This document shows positions 1 to 8,934 of a stretch of 49,389 bases of DNA, one piece after another; position 1 is the first letter of the stretch; each line of letters begins with the position of its first letter. Position numbers and translations under genes: made by a program. Location of the stretch: NCBI GenBank assembly GCA_041589455.1, contig JBFHVQ010000012.1, positions 1 to 49,389 of the forward strand. The letters are read 5' to 3'. The notes below the pieces were generated by a model that was given only the letters and a program-made list of their open reading frames with translations, made no database searches and had not been told where the DNA came from. Origin of the DNA: SZUA-229 sp041589455. Its GTDB lineage: Bacteria > Pseudomonadota > Gammaproteobacteria > SZUA-229.

Positions 1-3
1 CAT
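1..3 (-). CDS. iscR: Start codon of a gene leaving the left edge, probably iscR
   Basis: The first three bases are CAT, an ATG on the minus strand. A purine-rich stretch lies just upstream of it (GAGAGTGAG on the minus strand). The gene would follow cysE in the same direction. In many Gammaproteobacteria cysE is followed by iscR, the Rrf2-family [2Fe-2S] repressor of the iron-sulfur assembly operon. The upstream region carries an IscR-type site and a promoter. No coding sequence is visible, so the identity rests on promoter and context only. Confidence 0.5.
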
Positions 4-29
4 AACTCACTCTCAGAAATTGAGCCGCA

Positions 30-59
30 AGTATACTCAAACCCGAGTAAAATAGTCAA
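30..59 (-). promoter_or_regulatory. Sigma-70 promoter of the gene leaving the left edge
   Basis: On the minus strand TTGACT (54-59) and TATACT (30-35) are separated by 18 bases. Transcription would start near position 24, about 20 bases before the ATG at 3-1. The -35 hexamer lies inside the IscR-like operator, as in the E. coli iscR promoter. Confidence 0.6.
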
Positions 60-63
60 GTAT
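39..63 (-). promoter_or_regulatory. IscR type 1-like operator
   Basis: Read on the minus strand, these 25 bases fit the published type 1 IscR consensus (ATASYYGACTR, WWWYAGTC, RRSTAT) at 23 of 25 positions by my alignment. They include ATACTTGACTA and TTTTACTCGGG. The site covers the -35 hexamer and half the spacer, so holo-IscR bound here would block transcription. That is the expected feedback loop for iscR. The match is visible; binding is inferred. Confidence 0.65.
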
Positions 64-89
64 TATACAGTAGGCTAAGTAATTAAAAA

Positions 90-923
90 CTAAGGCTTTT
101 CAGAAGAGGTATCAGGGGCTTCAGAAGCAGTAGCCGTGGTATTTACCTCTAATTCTGATTCATGTGCATCAGTATGGATTTCCAGAGCACCCAGTTTAGG
201 CAACTGAATATCATCTAGCTCAGCATCCAGGGCCTTAAGGGATTTACACATACGCTCCATTTTCTCGTCCATCACATGGATATGATCAAGCATGCAGTTA
301 ATCGCAGTAGCGACAGGGTCAGGCGCATCCTGAACCACACCATAGGCATCAAAACCCATTTTCTTGGCTGTTTTAGCTCTCTGACTCGCCTTTTCTGATT
401 TATCGCGTTCAATAACCCGCCCTGGCACACCAACCACCGTTGCGCCGTCGGGCACATCCTTGGTCACTACTGCATTGGAGCCAATCCGACTTCCTGAACT
501 AATAGTAATTGGACCCAACACTTTTGCCCCAGCGCCGATAACGACATTATTCTTTACTGTTGGGTGACGCTTGCCTGACGTCCAGCTGGTTCCTCCAAGG
601 GTCACACCATGATAAAGCGTGACATCATCACCAATTTCAGCGGTTTCACCAATAACTATGCCGGTTCCATGATCAATAAAGAAACGTCGGCCAATCACTG
701 CACCTGGGTGAATTTCGATGCCTGTGTACCAGCGAACAATATTGGCAAGTACCCGTGCCAGCCATTTCATATTACGTTTATGGAGCCCATGAGCAACGCG
801 GTGAAAAATCAGCGCATGGATACCAGGATAGGTAGTTATAATTTCAAAAAAATTACGCGCAGCCGGGTCGCGCTCAAAAACGCTATTGATATCCTCTTTA
901 AGATCTTTGAAAAATGCGCTCAC
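90..923 (-). CDS. cysE: Serine O-acetyltransferase CysE
   Basis: Acetylates L-serine with acetyl-CoA to give O-acetylserine, the carbon skeleton for cysteine synthesis, in the cytoplasm. The protein has 277 residues. A short helical N-terminal part (about 1-65) is followed by a left-handed beta-helix of hexapeptide repeats (about 70-165). H85 in DHGTGIVIGE aligns with the catalytic histidine of E. coli CysE (H158), and H105 lies in YHGVTLGGT. The shortened N-terminus and a roughly 100-residue polar C-terminal tail resemble the CysE linked to isc operons in Gammaproteobacteria. It lies 40 bases after the aminotransferase gene and before the probable iscR, so cysteine supply and Fe-S assembly sit together. 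Confidence 0.95.
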   Translation of the reverse strand: MSAFFKDLKEDINSVFERDPAARNFFEIITTYPGIHALIFHRVAHGLHKRNMKWLARVLANIVRWYTGIEIHPGAVIGRRFFIDHGTGIVIGETAEIGDDVTLYHGVTLGGTSWTSGKRHPTVKNNVVIGAGAKVLGPITISSGSRIGSNAVVTKDVPDGATVVGVPGRVIERDKSEKASQRAKTAKKMGFDAYGVVQDAPDPVATAINCMLDHIHVMDEKMERMCKSLKALDAELDDIQLPKLGALEIHTDAHESELEVNTTATASEAPDTSSEKP

Positions 924-963
924 GGCTTCTCACTTTTATTGGTTTCCAGAAATCTCTTATATA

Positions 964-2133
964 TTAACATGTCAGCAAGAATCTGCTTATACGATCGAGC
1001 GCCTGCTGCAATTTTTCTATTGATTGGGTATAGGCAAAACGTACATAACGCTCTGACTGAAAATCACCAAAATCCTTGCCCGGCGTTATTGCCACATGGG
1101 CGTCATTCAGTAGGCGCTGACAGAACTTAAAGCTATTGTCAGTAAAACTCGATACATCCGCATAGATATAAAACGCACCACCGGGTTTAACCTTCACGTT
1201 AAAGCCCAGAGAAGTAAGCCCTTGCAGAAGAAAATCACGGCGCTGTTTAAGCTCATCTTTACGACAACTTAATTCAGATAAGTTGCGATTGCTAAACGCT
1301 GCCAGTGCCGCATACTGAGAAATGGTAGGCGCTGCTAAAAACAAATTTTGAGCGAGTCGATCAACCACCGTGATATAGTCGTCAGGTACAACTAGCCAGC
1401 CCAGACGCCAACCTGTCATATTAAAATACTTGGAAAAGCTGTTTACGATAAACACGTTTTGACTCAGAGAAGCCGCGGTAAAATTCCGGCTTTCATACAC
1501 CAGACCCTGATATATTTCATCAACAATTAAAGCACCATTATTTAACTCAACCTGCTTGATGATTTGCTGCATCTCATTTTTATCGATCAGCGTTCCTGTA
1601 GGATTAGATGGGGAGGCAATTAAAACGGCAACTGTCTGTTGCTCCCAGTGTGCCTTTATATGTTGATGGGTTATCTGAAACTGGCTTTGTTCATCCACCT
1701 GAATGCTTTTGGTCACTCCATCCAGCAAATGCACAAAATGCCGGTTGCACGGATACCCGGGTTCCGCCATTAACACCATATCACCAGGATCGACAATCGC
1801 TGACAATGCAAGCTGTAAGGCACCAGAGGCCCCTGGAGTGATAACTATATTTTTTGCTTCGACAACGGCATCAAGCTGTTTATGATAATAACCAGAAATG
1901 GCTTCACGGAGTTCCGCAAGACCGGTAGCGGGTGTATAAAACGTTTTCCCCTGATCTATTGCCTGGCGGGCCGCCGCTTTTACACTTTCTGGTGTATCGA
2001 AATCAGGCTCACCCACTTCAAGATGAATAACATCATGCCCCTGTGACTCAAGCTGTTGAGCTTTAGCCAGAATATCCATGACATGAAAAGGCCGTATAGA
2101 TTTGGCGCGTGATGATATTTTATTCTGACTCAC
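964..2133 (-). CDS. PLP-dependent aminotransferase, class I/II
   Basis: A fold-type I aminotransferase of the aspartate/alanine aminotransferase family, 389 residues, cytoplasmic. Visible signatures are SPSNPTG (N177), DEIY (D205 and Y208, contacting the cofactor), the Schiff-base lysine K235 in SFSKYFNMTGWRLGW, and a C-terminal arginine in RYVRFAY that would bind the substrate carboxylate. The amino donor cannot be read from the sequence. Annotation pipelines often call this group aspartate aminotransferase or probable methionine/alanine aminotransferase. It is co-directional with cysE (40-base gap), which fits amino acid metabolism. It is divergent from the M23 peptidase, leaving about 100 bases for two promoters. 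Confidence 0.88.
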   Translation of the reverse strand: MSQNKISSRAKSIRPFHVMDILAKAQQLESQGHDVIHLEVGEPDFDTPESVKAAARQAIDQGKTFYTPATGLAELREAISGYYHKQLDAVVEAKNIVITPGASGALQLALSAIVDPGDMVLMAEPGYPCNRHFVHLLDGVTKSIQVDEQSQFQITHQHIKAHWEQQTVAVLIASPSNPTGTLIDKNEMQQIIKQVELNNGALIVDEIYQGLVYESRNFTAASLSQNVFIVNSFSKYFNMTGWRLGWLVVPDDYITVVDRLAQNLFLAAPTISQYAALAAFSNRNLSELSCRKDELKQRRDFLLQGLTSLGFNVKVKPGGAFYIYADVSSFTDNSFKFCQRLLNDAHVAITPGKDFGDFQSERYVRFAYTQSIEKLQQALDRISRFLLTC

Positions 2134-2235
2134 TAAATTACCCTGATCAATGTAGTAGCGCTCGATTCCATTGTTGAAGTCTATTAATATATATTATCAA
2201 CCGTACCCAGCCTTAACCCCTGTAGTCCTGAGCCT

Positions 2236-3096
2236 ATGATAAAACTGATAAAAACCACCTTAATCCTGCTATTGGCAAGCACCCTGTTGCCCACTAAGGT
2301 TTTTGCATTACCCGAGACTAACCCGGTGCCCGGCGGCATTGTACTGTTACCCTTAAAGAATAACCAGATTGCCAGCAGTGCGCGTTATGACAACAAACGC
2401 CTGGCAAGTATACAGGAAGACGGCATTACCTATTTACTGGTTGGCGTCCCCCTGTCGAGCAAGCCCGGCATCCATAAGGTGCAGGTTACAACAACTGAAA
2501 ACCTGCAACAGCAACTCAGTTTTGAAGTACAACCCAAAACTTACAAAGCCCAGTACCTGACCATTAAAAACAAACGTAAAGTTAATCCTTATGAACAGGA
2601 TATGCCACGCATCCTCAGTGAAAAGAAGCGAAAAAACAAAGCCCGCAAGCATTTCAGCAGCACGCCAGTAGAAGCCGATTTTATTGTTCCGGTGGATGGC
2701 CGAATTTCCAGCATCTTCGGGCTGCGACGCTTTTTCAATCAACAACCCAGACGTCCCCATACAGGGCTAGATTTAGCTGCTCCCGAAGGCACCCCCATTA
2801 AAGCCGTGGCTGATGGCAAAGTTATCGAGTCCGGTGATTTCTTCTTTAGTGGAAATATGATCTATCTTGATCATGGGCAGGGACTAATCACGTTATACGC
2901 ACACCTTCATACACTCAATGTGAAGCCTGGCGACACTGTTCACAAGGGTCAAATCATTGGTACTGTTGGTGAAACAGGACGCGTCACAGGGCCTCACCTG
3001 CATATGTCAGTCATTGCCAACCAGACCCTGGTAGATCCATTATTGTTCCTTCCCCAGCTAAAACCCCATGCCGCTGAGTACTTTAAAAGCAATTAA
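2236..3096 (+). CDS. Exported M23 (LytM) family metallopeptidase
   Basis: 286 residues. An N-terminal hydrophobic segment (about 5-24) is a signal peptide, cleaved near VFA-LPE. A beta-rich region with a basic linker (about 30-140) precedes the LytM domain (about 150-270). Zinc ligands are H175 and D179 in HTGLDL and H256 in GPHLH; H223/H225 in YAHLH complete the active site. All residues are present, so this should be an active peptidoglycan endopeptidase rather than a degenerate EnvC/NlpD-type activator. It acts in the periplasm on peptide cross-links. There is no LysM domain and no lipobox. The partner and regulation are unknown. Confidence 0.9.
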   Translation: MIKLIKTTLILLLASTLLPTKVFALPETNPVPGGIVLLPLKNNQIASSARYDNKRLASIQEDGITYLLVGVPLSSKPGIHKVQVTTTENLQQQLSFEVQPKTYKAQYLTIKNKRKVNPYEQDMPRILSEKKRKNKARKHFSSTPVEADFIVPVDGRISSIFGLRRFFNQQPRRPHTGLDLAAPEGTPIKAVADGKVIESGDFFFSGNMIYLDHGQGLITLYAHLHTLNVKPGDTVHKGQIIGTVGETGRVTGPHLHMSVIANQTLVDPLLFLPQLKPHAAEYFKSN

Positions 3097-3179
3097 ATCA
3101 CCATTCACAAGCTAAAGCACTTGCTTAATGCGTCAATTTATTGATAATTGTGCCGCATTATAATTTGTTGAGAAGCTTA

Positions 3180-3398
3180 ATGGCGAAAGAAGAAGCATTA
3201 CAGATGGACGGCACTGTTCTTGAAACATTGCCGAATACTATGTTCCGCGTTGAACTGGAAAATGGTCACATTGTGACAGCACACATTTCTGGTCGTATGC
3301 GTAAACACTACATTCGTATTATGACGGGCGATAAGGTCACTGTCGAAATGACACCTTACGACCTGGAAAAAGGCCGTATCGTCTATCGCGAAAAGTAG
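3180..3398 (+). CDS. infA: Translation initiation factor IF-1
   Basis: A 72-residue protein forming a single S1-type OB fold, which binds the 30S A site during initiation. I use the ATG at 3180 because MAKEEALQMDG is the normal IF-1 N-terminus. An in-frame start at 3141 would add 13 residues absent from the family. A GAGAAG stretch 5 bases upstream serves as a weak Shine-Dalgarno. The gene faces clpA across a shared terminator, a frequent arrangement in Gammaproteobacteria. Confidence 0.97.
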   Translation: MAKEEALQMDGTVLETLPNTMFRVELENGHIVTAHISGRMRKHYIRIMTGDKVTVEMTPYDLEKGRIVYREK

Positions 3399-3419
3399 TC
3401 GCTTTTCTTCCAGCGCATA

Positions 3420-3453
3420 AAAAAGGCTGTGTAGTTAACTACACAGCCTTTTT
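3420..3453. terminator. Bidirectional terminator between infA and clpA
   Basis: A perfect 34-base palindrome centred at 3436/3437, with A-run on the left and T-run on the right (GGCTGTGTAG paired with CTACACAGCC). It works as a Rho-independent terminator in both directions, for infA and for clpA. Confidence 0.92.
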
Positions 3454-3472
3454 ATTTGGCAGTCCAAGACGT

Positions 3473-5740
3473 TTAAGCCTGACTAAGTGGAGACTCTTTC
3501 TCCATCACCTCGATCTCAAGATCATCCATATCCTGATTTAATGATACCTTAACCTGGCCACCCTTGGATAAGCGACCAAACAACAGCTCATCCGCAAGTA
3601 CACGTTTCAAGTGCTCCTGAATGACACGCGCCATTGGTCGTGCGCCCATCTTCGGGTCATAACCCTTCTGAGCCAGCCATTTTCTGGCAGGATTTTCTAC
3701 ATGCATGGTGACACGTTTCTCTTCAAGCTGATGCTCAAGCTCAATAATAAACTTATCAACCACATTAGAAATTGTGCGCTCATCGAGAGCCTGAAACTGA
3801 ATAATACCATCCAGACGGTTACGAAACTCCGGGGTAAACATACGTTTAATTTCTTCCATGCCATCGGTTTCGTGATTCTGCTCAGTGAAGCCCATGCTGC
3901 GTCGACTAATCATCTGCGCACCGGCATTGGTGGTCATAATCAATATCACATTTCGGAAATCCGTCTTACGGCCATTAGTATCGGTCAGGGTTCCGTGATC
4001 CATCACCTGAAGTAACAGGTTAAATACATCAGGGTGTGCCTTTTCAATCTCATCCAGCAACAACACTGCATGCGGATTTTTATTGATCGCATCGGTTAAC
4101 AGCCCGCCCTGATCAAAACCAACATAACCCGGAGGCGCGCCAATTAAGCGAGAAACTGTGTGACGTTCCATATATTCGGACATATCAAAGCGAATCAGCT
4201 CAATATTGAGGACTTTAGATAGCTGCTTGGTTACTTCGGTTTTCCCCACACCCGTAGGGCCAGCAAACAGGAACGAACCAACTGGCTTATCGGGGTTACC
4301 CAGACCAGAGCGGGACATTTTTATGGCATTGGACATGGTATCAATTGCCTCATCCTGACCATATACCACCAGTTTAAGGTTACGTTCCAGATTCTTAAGT
4401 ACAGTTGTATCTGAAGAGGACACCGTTTTTGCGGGAATTCGTGCCATTTTGGCAATGATATTCTCGATATCAGTTACCTTGATATTCTTAGGCTTACCAT
4501 CCACATTATTCATATTGCGATGGGCACCGGCTTCATCGATAACATCGATAGCCTTATCCGGCAGGAAACGGTCCATCATATAACGACTGGAAAGCTCTAC
4601 CGCTGATTTAAGTGCATTTAGACTGTATTTCACATTATGATGATCCTCATAATGTGACTTAAGGCCACGCAGAATTTCTACGGTATCGGCGACCGAAGGC
4701 TCTTCAATATCGACCTTCTGGAAGCGTCTTGTTAGTGCCCGATCTTTCTCGAAAATACCCCTGAATTCCTGGTAGGTAGTCGAGCCGATACATTTAAGCT
4801 CACCGGATGCCAGCATAGGCTTAATCAGGTTAGAAGCATCCATAACGCCACCAGAAGCGGAGCCTGCACCTATGATTGTATGAATTTCATCAATAAACAG
4901 GATGGCACCAGGGTCATCAGCAAGCTGCTTAAGCACACCTTTCAGGCGCTTTTCGAAATCACCACGGTACTTGGTACCTGCAACCAGCGCACCCAGATCA
5001 AGTGAATAAATAGTTGAGCCATCAAGAATGCCAGGCACTTCACCATCGACCACCTTTTTAGCCAGACCCTCGGCAATGGCGGTTTTACCGACACCCGCTT
5101 CACCCACAAGTAATGGGTTATTTTTGCGGCGACGACATAGAATTTGCACAGTACGCTCGATTTCGGCCTCACGCCCAATCAGCGGGTCTATTTTATTTTG
5201 CAGTGCCTTCATATTGAGATTAGTGGCGTATTTATCCAGTGGTAGAGATTCTGCCTCGACGCCCTCTTCTGTGCTTTCCACATCAGAGTGATGCTCTTCA
5301 TCATCTGATACTTTGGAAATACCATGGGATACGTAATTAACGATATCGAGGCGATTCACATCTTGCTGGTGTAGCAGATAAATAGCCTGTGACTCCTGCT
5401 CACCGTAGATAGCAACCAGCACATTCGCACCTGTGACTTCTTTCTTGCCAGAAGACTGTACATGAAAGACCGCTCTCTGTAGAACCCGTTGAAAGCCCAG
5501 CGTAGGTTGAACCTCACCAACCTGATCTTCATGGAAAATTGGTGTGTTTTCATCAAGATACTGAGAAAGGTCCGCCTTAAGCCGTAATAGATCAGCCCCA
5601 CAGGCCTTTAATACTGAGCTGGCACTGGAATTGTCCAGTAAAGCGAGTAGTAAATGCTCTACTGTAATGTATTCATGCCGTTTATTGCGTGCTTCATTAA
5701 ACGCGACGTTCAGTGAAGCTTCGAGCTCCTTACTCAACAT
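3473..5740 (-). CDS. clpA: ATP-dependent Clp protease ATP-binding subunit ClpA
   Basis: AAA+ unfoldase that delivers substrates to ClpP; 755 residues against 758 in E. coli. The N-terminal Clp_N repeat domain (about 1-145) is the docking site for ClpS. D1 has Walker A GEAGVGKT and Walker B LFIDEIH; D2 has Walker A GPTGVGKT and LLLDEIE. An MGF tripeptide in RRSMGFTEQ stands where E. coli has the ClpP-binding IGL loop. It fits the hydrophobic-G-hydrophobic rule. clpS lies 126 bases upstream on the same strand. Confidence 0.97.
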   Translation of the reverse strand: MLSKELEASLNVAFNEARNKRHEYITVEHLLLALLDNSSASSVLKACGADLLRLKADLSQYLDENTPIFHEDQVGEVQPTLGFQRVLQRAVFHVQSSGKKEVTGANVLVAIYGEQESQAIYLLHQQDVNRLDIVNYVSHGISKVSDDEEHHSDVESTEEGVEAESLPLDKYATNLNMKALQNKIDPLIGREAEIERTVQILCRRRKNNPLLVGEAGVGKTAIAEGLAKKVVDGEVPGILDGSTIYSLDLGALVAGTKYRGDFEKRLKGVLKQLADDPGAILFIDEIHTIIGAGSASGGVMDASNLIKPMLASGELKCIGSTTYQEFRGIFEKDRALTRRFQKVDIEEPSVADTVEILRGLKSHYEDHHNVKYSLNALKSAVELSSRYMMDRFLPDKAIDVIDEAGAHRNMNNVDGKPKNIKVTDIENIIAKMARIPAKTVSSSDTTVLKNLERNLKLVVYGQDEAIDTMSNAIKMSRSGLGNPDKPVGSFLFAGPTGVGKTEVTKQLSKVLNIELIRFDMSEYMERHTVSRLIGAPPGYVGFDQGGLLTDAINKNPHAVLLLDEIEKAHPDVFNLLLQVMDHGTLTDTNGRKTDFRNVILIMTTNAGAQMISRRSMGFTEQNHETDGMEEIKRMFTPEFRNRLDGIIQFQALDERTISNVVDKFIIELEHQLEEKRVTMHVENPARKWLAQKGYDPKMGARPMARVIQEHLKRVLADELLFGRLSKGGQVKVSLNQDMDDLEIEVMEKESPLSQA

Positions 5741-5866
5741 AACATCGCCTCATCAAGTTGACTGAAAATAACGATCTGGTGATGAATCCCACTGATTCAA
5801 ATTTCAGTCTGGAGTCAGCAACATACCGCGTTACTTCTTTATTCAAATTTATCCTTTTATGTAAGA

Positions 5867-6190
5867 TCACACTTCCTCCATTGTGCACAGCAGTGGATGC
5901 TGATGCTGTCGGGAGTAGTCATTGACCTGTTCTACCTTGGTTTCTGCAATCTGATAGCTAAATTCACCACACACTGCTTTACCCTTAGTATGGACCATTA
6001 GCATAATCTGTGTCGCTTTTTCCTGGTCCATACTAAAAAAACGGCTTAATATCTGTACCACAAACTCCATGGGCGTGTAGTCATCATTCAATAATATGAC
6101 CTTATATCGCTTGGGTGGTTTCAATTTAGGCTTGGCTTCATCAACTGCCAGACCATCATCGTAGTCCCAGTCTGATTTATGATCACTCAT
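5867..6190 (-). CDS. clpS: Clp protease adaptor ClpS
   Basis: 107 residues. ClpS binds N-degrons (proteins starting with Phe, Leu, Trp or Tyr) and hands them to ClpA. The flexible N-terminal tail (about 1-27) precedes the core. Pocket residues N35, D36 and D37 in LLNDDYTPMEFV and H67 in VHTKGK are conserved. It is followed by clpA on the same strand, the usual order. No cspD, the usual divergent neighbour in enterics, lies on the other side. Confidence 0.96.
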   Translation of the reverse strand: MSDHKSDWDYDDGLAVDEAKPKLKPPKRYKVILLNDDYTPMEFVVQILSRFFSMDQEKATQIMLMVHTKGKAVCGEFSYQIAETKVEQVNDYSRQHQHPLLCTMEEV

Positions 6191-6503
6191 TCCATACTCT
6201 CATTGTAGTTCATGCATAATAGGTTTACCTAGATCTACCTGATGCACTAAATCGCTTGTTTTATCGTTGTGTCAGGCCTTTAAAAGGCACATAAACTAAC
6301 ACTTATGCCTGAAATGGCAGTCTCTTATATGGTTATTTTAACCGATTTTTAAACCCTATAGACACACCATTTGGACTGTCTTATTAGAAGAATTCCTAAT
6401 AAAATGATACTCATGTCAATTTCTGATCGTATTCAGCTCTGCGGCTAAACAGGGTTGGCGCAGAATGGTCGCTGACAATGGATTAATTAACCGGTACTAA
6501 CAA
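6191..6503. other. Divergent intergenic region between clpS and the Sel1 gene
   Basis: No gene found. It must carry the clpS promoter (left) and the Sel1-gene promoter (right). The only structure I noticed is a short GCCTTT/AAAGGC inverted repeat near 6278-6292. No clear operator can be supported. Confidence 0.5.
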
Positions 6504-7403
6504 ATGAGAACAACCTACCTCTCAAGCGTTTTGGGCATAATTTTTAGCCTGATTTTCACCTCTTCACAGGTAAATGCAGCCTATGACCCATCAGAAACGG
6601 TATTTAATTTCCAGAAAAAAATGGCAGAACGCGGCGTTACGATATCACAGTTCAAACTGGGTTTAATGTTTGAGACAGGTTCAGGCACAACAAAAAATAT
6701 TGAATCCGCAATAGACTGGCATAAGAAAGCCGCTTCCAAAGGCTATAAACCCGCTATAAATAGACTCACCTATATAGAAATACAACAGGACGGATTCAGG
6801 GAAAAACACCGAAGCTGGTTAAAATCTCTCAAGGTCGACGCTCGATTTAATGAAGGAGAGTCATTGTTTCTCCTTGGACAGATGTTCTCTAAAGGAATGG
6901 GCGTCAGTAAAAGTTTAACAAAATCACTAAAACTGTTACGCAAAGCGGCAGCAGCCAATATTCCTGGTTCAGAAGCCGAAATTAACAGGGTTGAAGCAGA
7001 AATTACTGAATTGCAGAAGCTGCATCTCACACAACAACAAGCCGCACTGATCAAGGAAAAAGCTCGTCTGGCAACACTGAGACAACAAAAAGCTAAACAG
7101 GCAGTAAACGTGGCAGCAAAGCCAACAGTCACTTCGGCATTCATCGCACAACCTCAAGCAACTTCAAAAGCAATAACCAACCCTGCTTATTCGCGCCAAT
7201 CATACAATCGCAAATCAAAGTCTACAACCAATAGCACTACACACACTGCTAAACCGCTGATAAGCGTCAACGCTAACCCTGTATATAAACCAGCAAACAA
7301 TACGCAAAAATCGCAATCCTCTATTCATCAAGCAACAAAAAATAATCACCCCATGGACATGATCTGCACAGGCCACAATTTTTTCAGTAGCGGTTGCCGC
7401 TAA
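6504..7403 (+). CDS. Exported Sel1-like repeat protein
   Basis: 299 residues with a signal peptide (about 1-26, cleaved near VNA-AYD). Two Sel1/TPR-like helical repeats are recognisable around residues 50-85 (LGLMFETGSGTTKNIESAI, then KKAASKGY) and 118-155 (LGQMFSKGMGVSKSLTKSL, then RKAAAANIP). A glutamine- and lysine-rich predicted coiled coil (about 160-195) follows, then a long basic, Asn/Ser/Thr-rich low-complexity tail. The C-terminus ends CTGHNFFSSGCR, with two cysteines that could form a periplasmic disulfide. Sel1 proteins usually scaffold other proteins. The partner is unknown and the low-complexity tail suggests wall or protein binding. Confidence 0.75.
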   Translation: MRTTYLSSVLGIIFSLIFTSSQVNAAYDPSETVFNFQKKMAERGVTISQFKLGLMFETGSGTTKNIESAIDWHKKAASKGYKPAINRLTYIEIQQDGFREKHRSWLKSLKVDARFNEGESLFLLGQMFSKGMGVSKSLTKSLKLLRKAAAANIPGSEAEINRVEAEITELQKLHLTQQQAALIKEKARLATLRQQKAKQAVNVAAKPTVTSAFIAQPQATSKAITNPAYSRQSYNRKSKSTTNSTTHTAKPLISVNANPVYKPANNTQKSQSSIHQATKNNHPMDMICTGHNFFSSGCR

Positions 7404-7527
7404 ATATGATTTCGAAATATCAAGATATAAATCAACCCGGTTCTGTTCTATAATAGTTGTTTCTGACGATAAATTTTTCGTGCTTCAATAAGGCACAATA
7501 ACGAATAATGCATGAAGGATTCCTGTC

Positions 7528-8820
7528 ATGGCAGATCAATTCAATTTAACTAATTGCGCCAGTGGCGACTCTATCGAGCTTGATTTACTTCACGGCACTG
7601 AAGGACCATCTGCACTCGATATTACGGCGCTATATAAAGGTAAAGGAATTCTTGCCTATGACCCTGGCTTTGTTTCAACAGCCAGCTGTAAAAGCGCCAT
7701 CACATATATCGATGGTGAAAAAGGCATACTTCGCTACCGCGGTTACCCGATTGAGCAGTTAGCGGCTAAAAGTAGCTTTCTTGAAGTTGCTTATTTGCTG
7801 CTTTATGGTGAACTGCCCAAACAGAGTGAACTGGCTGAGTTTAAGGACATCATTACTCATCACACTATGATAAAAGAAACCATGAGAACTTTCTTTGATG
7901 GTTTTCATTACAATGCCCATCCTATGGCCATTCTGATTGGTGTTACCGGTTCTATGTCTGCCTTCTACCATGACTCGCTAGACATCCACAACCCCAGGCA
8001 TCGAGAAATTTCTGCACATCGTATGATTGCTAAAATCCCTACTATTGCTGCTGCCTGCTACAAGCATAATGTGGGTGAACCGGTAATGTACCCCAAAAAT
8101 AACCTGGATTATTGCGGCAACTTCTTACACATGATGTTTTCCACACCCTGTGAAGATTATGAGCCAAGCGATGTCGCAATCGAAGCAATGAACTTGCTGT
8201 TTATTCTACATGCAGATCACGAACAAAATGCCAGCACATCCACGGTACGTCTTGCAGGCAGCTCGGGCGCCAATCCTTTTGCCTGTATTGCATCGGGTAT
8301 TGCATCACTCTGGGGCCCTGCACATGGCGGCGCCAATGAAGCGGTACTCAGTATGCTCGAACTGATTGGTGATGCATCAAATATCGATAAATTTATTGCC
8401 AAAGCAAAAGACAAGAATGACCCATTCCGTCTTATGGGATTTGGACATCGCGTTTATCGTAACTTTGATCCACGCGCGACCCTGATCAGAGAAATGTGTT
8501 ACAAGGTTCTTAATGAGTTGGCAGACACAAATAATCCGCTCTTAGAATTGGCAATCAAACTCGAAGAAGTGGCCCTGAAGGATGAATACTTTATCAAGAG
8601 AAAACTGTACCCTAATGTAGACTTCTACTCTGGCATTATCTACCGCGCACTGAATATTCCATCGAATATGTTTACTGTTATGTTTGCCATTGCACGTACA
8701 GTTGGCTGGGTAGCACACTGGAGCGAGATGATTTCTGATCCTTCACAACGCATTGGTCGACCCAGACAGATTTATGTAGGGGCTAAAGAACGTGACTATG
8801 TCTCCATAGATAAACGCTAG
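7528..8820 (+). CDS. gltA: Citrate synthase
   Basis: Condenses acetyl-CoA and oxaloacetate to citrate, entry to the TCA cycle. 430 residues, the length of the large hexameric NADH-sensitive type of Gram-negative bacteria (427 in E. coli). Catalytic residues are H266 (GPAHGGANE), H307 (GFGHRVYRN) and D365 (NVDFYSG). The start follows GAAGGA at good distance. A TATAAT at 7449-7454 could be its -10 element, but the -35 is poor. The sdh/suc genes are not adjacent. Confidence 0.97.
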   Translation: MADQFNLTNCASGDSIELDLLHGTEGPSALDITALYKGKGILAYDPGFVSTASCKSAITYIDGEKGILRYRGYPIEQLAAKSSFLEVAYLLLYGELPKQSELAEFKDIITHHTMIKETMRTFFDGFHYNAHPMAILIGVTGSMSAFYHDSLDIHNPRHREISAHRMIAKIPTIAAACYKHNVGEPVMYPKNNLDYCGNFLHMMFSTPCEDYEPSDVAIEAMNLLFILHADHEQNASTSTVRLAGSSGANPFACIASGIASLWGPAHGGANEAVLSMLELIGDASNIDKFIAKAKDKNDPFRLMGFGHRVYRNFDPRATLIREMCYKVLNELADTNNPLLELAIKLEEVALKDEYFIKRKLYPNVDFYSGIIYRALNIPSNMFTVMFAIARTVGWVAHWSEMISDPSQRIGRPRQIYVGAKERDYVSIDKR

Positions 8821-8853
8821 TATTGAGCTGAATTTGTTCAAGCCAGATAACAA

Positions 8854-8890
8854 AAAAAAGCCCTGATCTATATCTAACCAGGGCTTTTTT
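8854..8890. terminator. Bidirectional terminator after gltA
   Basis: Arms 8854-8865 (AAAAAAGCCCTG) and 8879-8890 (CAGGGCTTTTTT), 13-base loop. A- and T-runs flank both arms, so it can also stop the leftward envelope cluster. Confidence 0.9.
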
Positions 8891-8934
8891 GTGAACTACT
8901 CAAATTAATAATTTAGCTATGAGTATGAATTAAA

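Noticed and set aside
609..1130. A 173-codon open frame on the plus strand
   Set aside because: It lies antisense to cysE and the aminotransferase, both firmly identified, and has no ribosome site or family pattern.
3141..3179. A 13-residue upstream extension of infA
   Set aside because: IF-1 starts with MAKE, and the added residues match no family member.
3611..4015. A 134-codon plus-strand frame
   Set aside because: Antisense shadow of clpA.
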